This document shows, piece by piece, positions 50,583 through 61,268 of a stretch of 64,000 nt of DNA. This DNA comes from Coturnix japonica. Its lineage: Eukaryota; Chordata; Aves; Galliformes; Phasianidae. Below the pieces are notes generated by a model, which saw nothing but the letters and a program-made list of their open reading frames with translations, was not told the DNA's origin and ran no database searches. The stretch covers positions 119,950,077 through 120,014,076 of the forward strand of contig NC_029516.1 of assembly GCF_001577835.2 (NCBI RefSeq). The letters run 5' to 3'. Numbering within the stretch: position 1 is the stretch's first letter; every line of letters starts with the position of its first letter. The position numbers and the translations under genes are program-made.

Positions 50583-51002
50583 TCACTGGCTACCGGGCTG
50601 TTCCTGAGACACATTAGTACTTTTGGGCGTTCTCTTGGGAAGGAGCTGGGGAAGGATATTGGGCATAACCCCTCCTTGAGCGATGGTCACACAGGAGAAG
50701 AGCTTGCTCAGCTCATCATCATTCCTCACAGCCAGCTGAATGTGTCGAGGCAGGATCCTGGCCTTCTTGTTGTCCCGTGCAGCATTCCCTGCCAGCTCCA
50801 GGATCTCTGCAGTCAGGTATTCCAGCACAGCAGCCATGTAGACTGCAGAACCAGGGCTGATCCTTTCAGCATAGTGGCTTCTCTTAAGGAGCCTGTAGAC
50901 TCGACCCACAGGAAACTGCAGACCAGCCAGGACTGACTTTGCTTTCTTTGGTGCAACTTCAGGCTTGCCAGCCACTGCAAGTTTCTTCCCCCGTCCAGAC
51001 AT
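50583..51002 (-). CDS. Histone H2A variant, copy 2, with internal SQEQ near the C terminus
   Basis: Second H2A variant of this pair, 139 residues from the ATG at 51002-51000. An ATG four codons upstream falls before the acceptor and is not used if the leader is spliced. It starts with the normal SGRGKK, followed by a tail unlike canonical H2A ([15 protein letters not shown]). The fold is intact ([10 protein letters not shown] at 71-80, AQGGV at 108-112, acidic-patch positions Glu61, Glu66, Glu69, Asp95, Asp96 and Glu97 kept) and is almost the same as copy 1 from YAERISPG to LLPKRT. Lys123-Arg124 replaces Lys118-Lys119. The C-terminal tail contains SQEQ at 132-135 and ends GSQ, so it resembles an H2A.X tail with added residues. 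Acceptor TATTTAG lies one base before the ATG, as in copy 1. Intact frame, own promoter and poly(A) signal suggest a working gene rather than a pseudogene. Confidence 0.9.
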   Translation of the reverse strand: MSGRGKKLAVAGKPEVAPKKAKSVLAGLQFPVGRVYRLLKRSHYAERISPGSAVYMAAVLEYLTAEILELAGNAARDNKKARILPRHIQLAVRNDDELSKLFSCVTIAQGGVMPNILPQLLPKRTPKSTNVSQEQPGSQ

Positions 51003-52022
51003 TCTAAATAGCACAGAGAGACAAAGAATTGGAGGTTTTCACACTACCCAGGTGCTTTGGATACAGGTAACTGATAACAAGAGGAGATAACAGCAAGGAT
51101 AGTTACACTTTCCACTCTTCTATACCAAGCAGAAAGCTTGTAGGAAGAGCAACCTACTGAAGTTCATTAAGAATAGATCTAGGATAACTGCTACTTAACA
51201 GCCAGTTTTTGAATGAGCCAGAGTGGTTTGAAAAGCAATCAGTAAAACTTACTGAAGCAGATGCAAAGAGCTCAAAAAAAAGTTTCTCAGTATTTAGAGT
51301 GTACTGGAGATTGAGGCAAGATGGAGGCAGGACCTCACACAAGGTTTGTCTTAAACAATAACTTACCTCAATACTAGCTAAAGACCAAGGCTACCCCTTT
51401 TTTCCAGGACTCTGCATTCAAACTTCTGTTATTACATTAGATTTTCTGAATTTGTATTACATACAACACCTCAAGCACTCACACAGCCCACTGTAGTCTC
51501 TAAACTCATCCCACAATAGATTCTGTAACTGCCATAAGTCTATGGAGGCTACTCTACATCAGAGAGAATGAATTAACTTTGACAACATACATGATAAACA
51601 TAGATATTACTGTCAGTTTACTAGAACTCTAATCAAGAAATTCAGTCCAGCTAAAGAATATCCACAGTTAAAGTAGAAAACATACTTAATTCTCTTATTT
51701 ACTCAGACTTAAAATACTACTTCTAGCACAACTGTTTATAATATACAAGAACATCTATTATTAGGTTAATATAGTTTGTGTAGCTTTTAAAAAGAAAAAC
51801 TTAAGTATTTACAAGACAACAGAATAAAGTTTAAAAGGGAAGAAGCAAAACAAAAAACCCACCCCATAACAAAGCCTAAGCCAAGCCAAAGCTTATTACC
51901 CCCACCAAACATTTTCTGATAGCTTACACTGCAGATATACTATGCTACACTCACAGTTTCTCTACAAAGTAACCCCAACTTTTTCCCTAAGCATCAGAGA
52001 AGAAAAAAAGATATCCTGTTAC

Positions 52023-52095
52023 CTTCCAAAGAGCTGTTGTAGCCTAATCTTCACTTTGCTATAGGCCACAGTCAAAGACAAACAATCCTCAGGAA
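52023..52095 (-). other. Probable untranslated first exon of H2A copy 2
   Basis: A minus-strand donor (GGAAG then GTAACAGG) ends a candidate exon at 52023. The start near 52095 is set from the TATA-like element at 52123-52130. The matching acceptor is at 51003, giving an intron of about 1.0 kb. A very strong donor (GAG then GTAAGTTA) near 51364 could mark an alternative or additional leader exon. Confidence 0.45.
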
Positions 52096-52122
52096 CCCAT
52101 TTCCCTTAGCCTGGAGCAGTGC

Positions 52123-52220
52123 CTTTTATGAGCAAGATTTTCTCCCCATTAGTGGGCTCACCTGGACAATTAATGAGTCATTCCCACATGTGGCTCATCT
52201 TCCTCCAAACACTTGATTGG
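52123..52220 (-). promoter_or_regulatory. Candidate promoter of H2A copy 2: CCAAT, E-boxes, AP-1-like site and TATA-like element
   Basis: On the minus strand, from upstream: CCAAT (52220-52216), E-box CAAGTG (52215-52210), palindromic E-box CACATGTG (52192-52185), AP-1-like TGACTCA (52180-52174), E-box CAGGTG (52164-52159) and TATA-like CATAAAAG (52130-52123). Spacing is that of a compact TATA promoter. All motifs are seen; their use is inferred. Confidence 0.5.
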
Positions 52221-52918
52221 AGGGAAAAGGAAGAAATACAGACACCCTGAGGTAAATCCTTCTTGGAGGGGGCGTGGAAGCCCAAGTTGTCTTCAAGGGC
52301 TAAACTACACCTGTAGCTCAGTCTTTGTGATAATATCAGCTCTTAGTTGTTGGGGATGGAATGTTTCTGTTCATGTACCACGTGTAAAAATTAATCCTCA
52401 CTTTCCTGCTAAGGCTTTAGATAAGTATATAGAGGAAATGTGAGTTTTAATCAAGTTGTGTGTGGGGAGGAAGCAGAGTACTGTGGGTGCCTTAGGCAGA
52501 GGAGGCCCTTCAGCACCTGAAGTGATGTGAAGGGGATGCTTCTAGGTGTGAGCTTCTCTGGTAACTCACAGCTTAATCTGAAAATATGGGCTTCTGGTGC
52601 TTGGGGTCAGGGCAGGAACTCTTTTCATTCACCTTGTAAATAATGAGTGTACTCTTTCTGCTTATGCCCTTTTTGTAGTTGTTTCTAGGTGCCCAAAACA
52701 GGTTCCAAGAGCAATGTGCAAGAACCATGCATGTGAATGGTATTTTCAGCTTCAGAAGATGAATATTTAACCAGCAAGGGCCCTCTTAAAGCTCAGGCCC
52801 CAACAAAACATTTGTACACTGAAAGCTATGGAAACAATTAAGCCTTCTATTCTGCTTGCCGGGTGTTAACTGTGGGTCAGAACTAAAATACTGTGATTTA
52901 TAGAGAGGGCCTGCAGTA

Positions 52919-53065
52919 GATTCACAGAATCACAGAATTGTAGGGGTCAGAAGGGACCTCTAGAGATCATCGAGTCCAACCCCCCTGCCAAAGCAGGTTC
53001 CCTACACCACATTGCACAGGTAGGCGTCCAGGCGGGTCTTGAATATCTCCAGAGAAGATATTCAC
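52919..53065 (-). mobile_element. CR1 LINE tail between H2A copy 2 and PDCL3
   Basis: TTCACAGAATCACAGAATTG, GGACCTCTAGAGATCATCGA, CACAGGTAGGCGTCCAGGCG. Same subfamily as the copy in PDCL3 intron 1 but in the other orientation. Confidence 0.88.
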
Positions 53066-53429
53066 CACTTAGACAACCCCAGCTTCCACAATGATGGACA
53101 TATGGTGCACATAAACATTGAGTGTTCCAATCCTCCAGGGCTATAGGACACATTCCATGCATCCAAATATTCATTTTAATGATCACTGTCAACTGCAGCT
53201 GTGGCTATCAATCTCAATGTGACTCAAAGTGACTATCTAGGTATCACCAGAGGGTGGTCGGGCACCTCAGGTCAGTGATCACAGCCCTGAACTGCTGGAT
53301 TTCACTCCTTTCTCTCTCATTTGGAAAGGACTGTCTGGATTTTCACACAGCTCGCTTGCAACAGGCAGACGAGAATCCCTCAGAAACCCACGGTCTGTAG
53401 CTGTCTGTCACAGGCTCAGCATCACCACA

Positions 53430-53830
53430 GCAGAAGGAACCGAGCCCCCAATCGGGCCTATACCGAACTGACGGCAGGCCCTGCCTTATTAGGCGCTTAT
53501 TAGGCTCCGGGAAGCGGCAGTGGCGACACCGCCCTCGCCCCGCCCCGTCCGCCAGCCCCGCCTCGCCGCGCCGCGCACGCCGGGACCGGCCCTGCCCAGC
53601 CCCGCCGCTCCGCAGGCCGCTGTCCCGCAGGCAAGATGCAGGTGAGAGCCGGGGGTCGTGGCGGCCTTGCCCGGCCTTGACCCAGCCTCATAACGCGGGG
53701 GAGCCTGGTGGAGCGATGTGCGGAGCCGTATAGGCTGCCGGCCCCGGGTCTTTCCGATGCTCCTCCCCGAGCTGGGCTGCGGCCGTGCATGGCGTTGTGG
53801 GGCGCCGGGTTGGGCTCTTGTCTCTTAAAG
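53430..53830. promoter_or_regulatory. CpG island, PDCL3 promoter
   Basis: GC- and CpG-rich block around the PDCL3 ATG with no clear TATA box, as expected for a housekeeping gene. Open frames across it (minus 53500-53913, plus 53708-53896) are GC-driven shadows. H2A copy 2 starts about 1.4 kb away in the opposite direction. Confidence 0.85.
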
Positions 53831-56800
53831 GGCAGTATGCGTTTTGCTGTTGAAGTAAGCAGGTGGGTGCGTGGTTTAAGCACTTCTGCGTGTTGATAGA
53901 TGACAGGAGTCATCTATTTTAGCCTTGAGAAAAGAAGGCTGAGAGGGGATTTGATCCAGGTTTATAAATACCTGAGGTGTGGGAGCCATAGTGGTGAGGC
54001 TGGTCTCTTTTCAGTAGTGCGTGGGGACAGGACTAGGGGTAATGGGATGAAAGTACAGCATAGGAAGTTCCGCATGAATGTGCGGAAGAACTTCTTTACA
54101 GTGAGGGTGAGCCTGGAAACAGGCTGCCAGGGAGGTGGTGGGTCTCCTTCTCTGGAGATATTCAGACCCGCCTGGACGCCTCATCGTGTGGAGTGGTGTA
54201 GGAGCTGCTTTGCAGGGGGTTGGAGATCTCTAGAGGTCCCTTCCAACCCCTACAATTCTGTGATTCTGTGAGTGTTGAAGAGCCCTTAGTGCACAAGTAG
54301 TGTGTCTTGGGAAGCCTTGGTGTCAGGAGAATGTGTGCTGTGACTTTATGATGTTGTCCGCATCCAGATGGTTACACTTCATCACTGTGCTATGTCTTGC
54401 TTGAACGTACCAAAGCTCTCCTAAATACCAGTCATCCATTTCTTGTTTTACTGTAGGACCCAGAGAAAGACACTGAGTGGAATGACATCCTGCGTAAGAA
54501 AGGGATCCTTCCTCCGAAGGAAAACCGAGAAGAGCAGGAGCGTGCAAAGGAAGAAGAGCAGTTTGAAATCCTTCAGAAGTCTCTGGGTGAGCCCATGTGC
54601 CTGTGAAGCAACGTGTCCTCTTCTTAACCTGTGAGGGATCACAAAGTCACAGAATGACCTGGGTTGGAAGGGACCTCAAGTATCATGAAGTTCCAACCCC
54701 CCTGACTGGATACCTGAGCTAATTCTTCTGCAGGGCGATGTGTCTGTTAACAGTATCAGACAAATACGTTCCAGAATATATGGCCTCTTCCAGAGCAGGA
54801 AGACTCTCTTCTTGATGACAACTCCATGATTTTGAAACATATACAATTAAAACAAGAACTGTCTCAGAGGAGTATGTCATATGAATGTACAGATAAAACA
54901 CCTCACAAACATTGTATGTGTACTCCATTATTCAGCCATCCCTGCTGTATTGTATGTTTGTGCTGAAGTCACAGAGCTTGAAAGCTAGCTGTGGTATTTA
55001 CGTATCAGTGTAGCCAGCCTTTGGCTTAGAATCACCGTTGTCTTTACATCTATATGTATAGAGTACATAATGTTATCTGAAAAGGTAGTGTAATGTTGGA
55101 GGGGAAAAAAAAACATGTCTCATACCTAAATTCTGTTCGACTGAAAGGCTGATGAGTTTTGTTCCCAGAATGAGATACTTGCTGATATGATACTGCTTCT
55201 TTTCTAGTGAAAACATATGAGGACATGACTCTGGAGGAGCTAGAAGAAAATGAGGATGAATTTAATGAGGAAGATGAGAGAGCTATTGAAATGTACAGGT
55301 TAGAGCATCGTGTGGAACTTGCTTTATTGAAATCTTTCTTATTTTGCTTGTGTATCTCTTGTTATTTCTACCGTCCGGCTTCATAGCATAGCATCTGCAG
55401 AGGAAACATCAAATTCCTTTCATGGAGCACAACTGTATTTGCTGCATATTGATAGATTGAATATGTGGTGCAAATATAACAATGTCTGTAGCCTACTTCA
55501 ACTTGCTTTTATCACTTTGGAGTTTCAACGTGTTTGTAACCTGCCTCTAAGTTTCAGCCAGATACTTTTAATGTATCTATTTTTAAGATCTCTTTCCCAT
55601 TCTTTGTTGTTCCAGACAGCAAAGATTAGCAGAAATGAAAGCGGCTCAAATGAAGAATAAATTTGGAGAAGTTTTGGAGATTTCTGGAAAGGATTATGTT
55701 CAAGAGGTTACAAAAGCTGGGAAAGGCATATGGGTAGTCCTGCACCTCTACAAACAGGGGTAAGATCTTATTTAACCTCTAAACCTTTCTTGGCTCCTGA
55801 CAAACGTGTAGTTAACGTGGAAACTGAGGAACTCAATGTGGAGTTAAGGGAGTTACTAGTAATTTGCTTTCTGTTGGCTTCAAGAGAGTTGAGCTTTGCT
55901 GTTAAAAGGATGTTACCATGAAGTGATGCTGCTGGTATCTTAATTAAAAACGAGCAATTAAAGCAATTAAAATGAACAAACAAACCAAAGATAAACCACA
56001 CTAAGTTTACTTAGTGGTACTAAGTTTATTTGGATGCTGGAGTATTGAACAACAGAAGTAGTCAGAGGTTGTTTCTGGTACATTGATCTTCCCACTGAAC
56101 TGTTATTTCTGACTGGTTTGTCTTCTGGAGAAGATTGCTATCAGATGAGTCTTTTTTAGTTCTTATGTGTGTCTCTGTCTGTTCTTGGCAGAATTCCACT
56201 CTGTGCCTTAATAAACCAACATTTAAGTGGACTTGCAAAAAAGTTCAGAGATGTGAAATTCATCAAAGCTATCTCTACCACCTGCATACCCAACTACCCC
56301 GACAAGAATCTGCCTACGATATTTGTCTACCTTGAAGGAGACATCAGAGCTCAGTTCATTGGGCCTTTGGTGTTCGGTGGCATGAACTTGACGAGGGATG
56401 GTGAGTGTCTGCATCCATCTGCTGTGAATATCTTTGTGGGAAACTAAAGAAGTTATGTGAGAATAAGGAGAATGGAGATCACTAAGAGCTGCATGATGAT
56501 AATCGTTATCTTCCCTCCCCACCTTTTGGCTCAACAACACATGATTGAAGTGATATTTTAAAAGCAGCAAGTGTAGGCCAATGTAAAGGTACTTAGAAAG
56601 CTGTGGTTTGCAGGTTGGCAGGGAATAGTATCATAAAGTTGTGCTTGGAGACAGTTGTGCAATGGAAAAGGCCCTACCTGTTGGAAAGTAAGTGGAACTG
56701 ATGCAATTCCTGGACTTAATTAGAGGTAAAGGGATACTTGTTGGCTTGTCAACAAAGAGGGAGAGAGTATGGCCCTGGTTTTGATGATGTTCGTGGTAGG

Positions 56801-57155
56801 GTGATAAGAGAAACCATCTGGAGAAACAAGTTGGGAGGAACTGAGGAGTATTGTCAAGATCTGATGTCCTTTTCTCTTTTGAGAGTAAATCAGAAAGGTG
56901 AGGAAATGTGTGTCGAGGTAAATTAATAAGCATATATCAAAAGGAGTCAGAGATGGAAATCAGCCTAGTTTGCTTCCCCATATTCATGGCACTCTTACTT
57001 TGCTCTGTGCAGAACTGGAGTGGAAGATCTCGGAGTCAGGTGCCATCAAGACAGACCTTGAGGAGAACCCCAGGAAACAGATCCAAGACCAGCTCATGTC
57101 CTCCATAAGGGCATGCGTCCCAACCAGGGGAGAGAGTGACTCAGAGGATGACTAA
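53636..57155 (+). CDS. PDCL3: Phosducin-like 3, complete, 6 exons
   Basis: Cytosolic thioredoxin-fold protein of the phosducin family that binds the CCT/TRiC chaperonin and modulates folding of actin and tubulin; the human protein is also described as VIAF1 and as a VEGFR2 chaperone. Exons: 53636-53641 (only Met-Gln), 54457-54586, 55208-55298, 55616-55759, 56192-56400 and 57013-57155. All have GT/AG borders and continuous phase, giving 240 residues (human 239). Conserved blocks include [16 protein letters not shown] near the N terminus, [13 protein letters not shown] at 47-59, an acidic EDEFNEEDE helix, [19 protein letters not shown] opening the thioredoxin-like domain, [18 protein letters not shown] from 125, and [19 protein letters not shown] before the tail. 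The C terminus is acidic (SDSEDD). The two-residue first exon is also how I recall the human gene. Transcription starts in the CpG island just upstream. Confidence 0.97.
53913..54270 (+). mobile_element. CR1 LINE fragment in PDCL3 intron 1
   Basis: AGCCTTGAGAAAAGAAGGCT, GATCCAGGTTTATAAATACC, GGAAGAACTTCTTTACAGTG, GATCTCTAGAGGTCCCTTCC, tail CAATTCTGTGATTCTGTGA. One of the longest and best-preserved copies in the window. Confidence 0.92.
54641..54712 (-). mobile_element. CR1 LINE tail in PDCL3 intron 2
   Basis: ATCACAAAGTCACAGAATGA, GGGTTGGAAGGGACCTCAAG, GTTCCAACCCCCCTGACTGG. About 70 bases, beginning 55 bases past the donor of exon 2. Confidence 0.88.
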
Positions 57156-57385
57156 CTCCTACATCAGCATCGGGGTTGATACAATACACTTACAGACAGT
57201 GTTCCTGCCCAAAGGACTGGAGGTGCTCATCAAGATCTTCCTGAACCCCAGAAGGGGAGCATTTCAAGGCACCTTCACTTGAGATTGTAAAAGACTTTTT
57301 GTATTACAGAGCCTGAGTAAATCTTACTCCAAGTTTTAAAATACAGGTATTGGTAGATACTAAAGTCTGTTGTTGTTATTTTATT

Positions 57386-57391
57386 AATAAA
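57386..57391 (+). terminator. Poly(A) signal of PDCL3
   Basis: AATAAA 231 bases after the PDCL3 stop codon, preceded by a T-rich stretch. It is the first standard hexamer downstream. Confidence 0.65.
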
Positions 57392-60300
57392 CTGCTGACA
57401 CTTTATTTTAAAGCATAAAATATGATCTGGCCTAAAGTGTAATGGTTTGAGTGTGTTAGTATAAATAATTGATCTTAAACATGGTGAGTTACAGCATGGC
57501 ACTGAATTTGGCCTTCTGTTAGCCTGCCCTGTGTAGATGCTGGGTGGAGAGTGTGGGCGGTGTGTAGAGCTCTTCAAGGTAAAGAAGTAATGACTGAAGT
57601 CTTAGTTCAGCTCTATCTCTTCCTTTCCTGAATTACAGCTCTTCTGACACTGAGCTGTGTGCTTATTTTGGATTGGAACAGTAGACACTGATGAAATCTT
57701 GAGATCTGCATGAGGATTTGAGTGTCACATCTTTTTGACTTTTGTTTCTTTGGTAAAACAACTAAAACAACACTGTGGAAGTGAGCAAAACGCAGCAGGA
57801 TGCCAGCTGATAAATGTTGGTTGTTACATGTTGTATGTACTGACACACTTCTTGACACTGGGCTATCCAAAATGCTACCAGACCTGAGCCTTTTTTGCTG
57901 CTTGCCTGTACAATCTAGGAAAAGGATCGCTTTTATTCTCCAAAGGAAAGCCAAGAAATTACTTCTCTAGGAGTCATTTAAGCAGATTCTAGCAGAAGTC
58001 TGCATGGCTTTTCTTTGCTTGCCCTTGTTTAAGTGTGTATTGTTTCATACCTTGAAATGAGCTCTAGTATATCAGCTGGGCTTCTTTAGGAGGGTGCTAA
58101 CTGGGAGGAGCAGCCACCAAGGGGCGTTTGATCCAAAAAGTAAGGCAAGAGCTGGTCTGAAATAAGACCCTCTGTGAGATGGTTTGGAATGAATGTCATA
58201 TCCTCAGCCTTTCTCTCTCCACATTGGCTGCTGTTAGCAGTTCAGCTGTCTTAGCGCAGGCACAGCTGCCATACTCTACTCAATTTATTTTTAAAGCTTA
58301 TCAACTTTCTAGTAAGGAGGGCAGAAACTTCATTTTGTGTCACTGATTCAACACATTCAATTTAAAGTATAATCTAAAAAGTAGCTAGAGCTTTGGATGC
58401 ATTTTTGCTTCTGTTACTAGCTCTCTTGAGCCTCTTTAAGGAAGGAGAAGGGCAATAACTGCAGGTAGGCTTTTGTGGTTCTCTGGACCACTGGTTTCTC
58501 CTGTTACAGTCCATGAATCAATGCAGTATTCTGTTCTGCCTTCAGTCTTTGCTTTCAGTACATCCTCTCTGTGCCTGTCAGGTACTTTCATCCAAGGACC
58601 TACGGTGAGATATCTTGCTCTGGTTGTGAGTTTGCCATGCACATCTTCCTATACTGATAATGTTTCATCTCTACTCAGCACATTCAGTTTTTAAATACAT
58701 ATCTATAACCAGTGCTGGACAGGACAGCCTATGTACTGCCAACTCTTAATTTCAGACCGCAGATGTGGGCATGCATTTATTATCATTACATAGTATGGAA
58801 GTGACCACGAGAGGTCTCTCACCAAGTCTCCTTCACAAAGCAGTCTGGGCATGCATGAGGATACACCTGCTAGTGCTGATCATTGGGTGGCAGAAGGACA
58901 AAATGCATCTAATGACTGAACCGTGTGAGACTGCTATGTGCCTATGACTTGTACCATCTTTTACTCCACTCTTGTACATCCTGTACTCTGAGATGTTTGA
59001 TGAGTTGACGTTTGGGGTGCCATTAGAAAATGTCATCCTTAATGGGGTAGATGGGACAATAACAGAAAACCAAGAGAGGTTGAAGGTTCTGCTGAGCTGC
59101 TGACACCCATGCAGAGCATCATTTTTAATGGTCTCTGTGCTTCCTGGTATTTGGCTAAGTATGAAAACAGCTCTTTGTAATCCTGTTCTCTTTCTTGCCA
59201 ATTGTATTGTCCTGATCAAGGCCTTTTGTGGAAATTAGATCACTGCTGGAGATGGATAATGAGCTCTGTTTAACCTTTCAGCATAGCAGAAGCTACAGAG
59301 GCATTCAGGTAAGGGGAATGAGCTTTCATTTAAAAGGAAGCCAGTTGCTAAATAGCAAACCAAACCAGCCAATTAATATCCATAGCAGAATGAGGCAATA
59401 TAATGTGAGAAAATAACCAGGGAAACTTGAATGCTTATCATTATGTCAACAGTTAGTGTCAGACCAATGATTTCCACTGTGTACTGAGGCTCTGGAGTGT
59501 CAGAGGCGCTGATCCTGTGAAGCCTGCTGAGTTTCATAGAAGATCCTGTTCTGTGCAGTGCTATGAGAGCATCTCTGACTCATTCCACACAACAGCAGTG
59601 CCTGAGGGTGGGAAGAAAAGTAACCAGGGGCCATAGAGAGATGTGGATGATTCACCATTAGTGGACAGTCATTTGAGGGATTTTTGTGTGTGTGTGAAAT
59701 GTGAGTAAGCCTGTAGTCATAAAGAGTGCAGGCTTCACAGTGTGGGTCTGACGTCTGCTGCTTACCCAGGTTATATGAGCAGACAGGTTAAGTTAATGTC
59801 CTGATCCAGCTAAGACTCCACTCTGATTTTCCTCTACCTCAACCTGCTTACAGGGATGATCTACCCTCAACAAATCCTGTCAGACCTGGAGGGTAACGAT
59901 TCCTGTGCACATTACTCACGGAAAGCCCTGTGTTGTGCAAGCACAGCATGGCAATGAAGGGGTAAAGCCAGTTCTCCAGCCAGTTCTCCAGGTACTTAGT
60001 CCTACCATAGGTGGGGTACCTGTGCTTGGACACAAGTATCCTAAGGACCTGGATTTCAGGAGGTGATTTCCATCAAACTTTAGCTGTATTTTTGGACAGC
60101 AAGTTCAAGTCTACAATAGTTTGTCATTATTCTCTCAAAATCCAGAAAGTTCTACATTTCAGAGTCTGCGTAGCAGTATGAATTAAGACTTCTAACACAA
60201 ACCACAGTAATTTAGCTTGGGCTAACTCTTGTTTTGTAAAGGAGGGGGAGAAAAAGCACCATAATATGAATCTTTTTCTGCATATTTATTGGGATTAGAT

Positions 60301-61196
60301 CATGTCTAAAGAAACACTGCTCTTGCTAAGATCAAAGGGGACCGCTTTCCCTTCTCCATATGCCAGTCACAACCCTTAAAGCCACTGCCTTGCTAAACCT
60401 AATCTATTCCCTGTCAATTGTTGGGAAAGCAGTGTTTAGCCAGTTAAACTCGTTCCTCATTACAGCCCATTTTAAATCACTCTTCATTTCAATTTCATTT
60501 AACTAATTCAGTCATCAAAGGATTGCGAGAGGCATAAAGTACTTCTCTGATGCACTTATCTCGTCACAGAATTAGAAAACGTATTGAATATCCTTGGTCT
60601 ACTTGCAGGTGGCTTTTGTGACGCCGGGAGAGGCTTCACTCCCTCCCTTGGAAGACAGTTCTGAGCTTCAGATGAGAACTGTTGAGAAGAAAATCCAAGC
60701 AGCGAGAGTCTCTAACTCGTGCGGGAGATTGACAAGCACTCCAGCTTGTTTTTATGTAATGCATTCAATCTTTCATTTCCTGACATGGTGCCATCTTTTT
60801 CAGGCCTTCAGCAGATTAATTTACCAAGCTGTCTGATGGAATTGAGGTCTGATCAGAAATGGCAGGAAAAATATCAAGTAGTTCTGAGGTCGTTTCTTTT
60901 TCACACTTAACGTGTTAAGTGAGCAAGGAATTACATAACATAAAGTGTAACAATCCCATGTAATAAATGTTAACAGACAATTAATGAGATGAATGTAATC
61001 ATTCATATTTGCAAGCATCTGGATCAATATATCTACTATAAGAAGTCATATTTCTTCCAGTATATTGAACAGCTTAAGCACAACATTATTTATAAGGCTC
61101 CAGCTTGTGAAGCCAAAAGTCATCACAGTTGCAAGTGAGAGCAAGATTTTCCAGACAGCTGCTGCTTACTTGCAAAGTGACACTGCCTCTTGTTAT
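57392..61196. other. Intergenic DNA downstream of PDCL3
   Basis: No recognised gene; in human the next gene in this direction is NPAS2, and no NPAS2 exon was recognised. An unrecognised minus frame of 128 codons at 58833-59219 lacks support. The part 60380-60600 is AT-rich, repeat-free and contains several TAATTA/TTAAAT-like motifs. Confidence 0.5.
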
Positions 61197-61268
61197 GGCA
61201 TGTGGTGATAGGTTGATGATTGGGCTAGATGATCTTTGTGGTCCTTTCCAACCTTACTGATTCTATGA
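61197..61268 (+). mobile_element. CR1 LINE tail
   Basis: GATGATTGGGCTAGATGATC, TGGTCCTTTCCAACCTTACT, tail GATTCTATGATC. Confidence 0.85.

Noticed and set aside
53500-53913. Minus-strand 137-codon frame over the PDCL3 promoter
   Set aside because: Composition-driven frame in a CpG island with no domain.
58833-59219. Minus-strand 128-codon frame downstream of PDCL3
   Set aside because: No recognised domain and no supporting signals.
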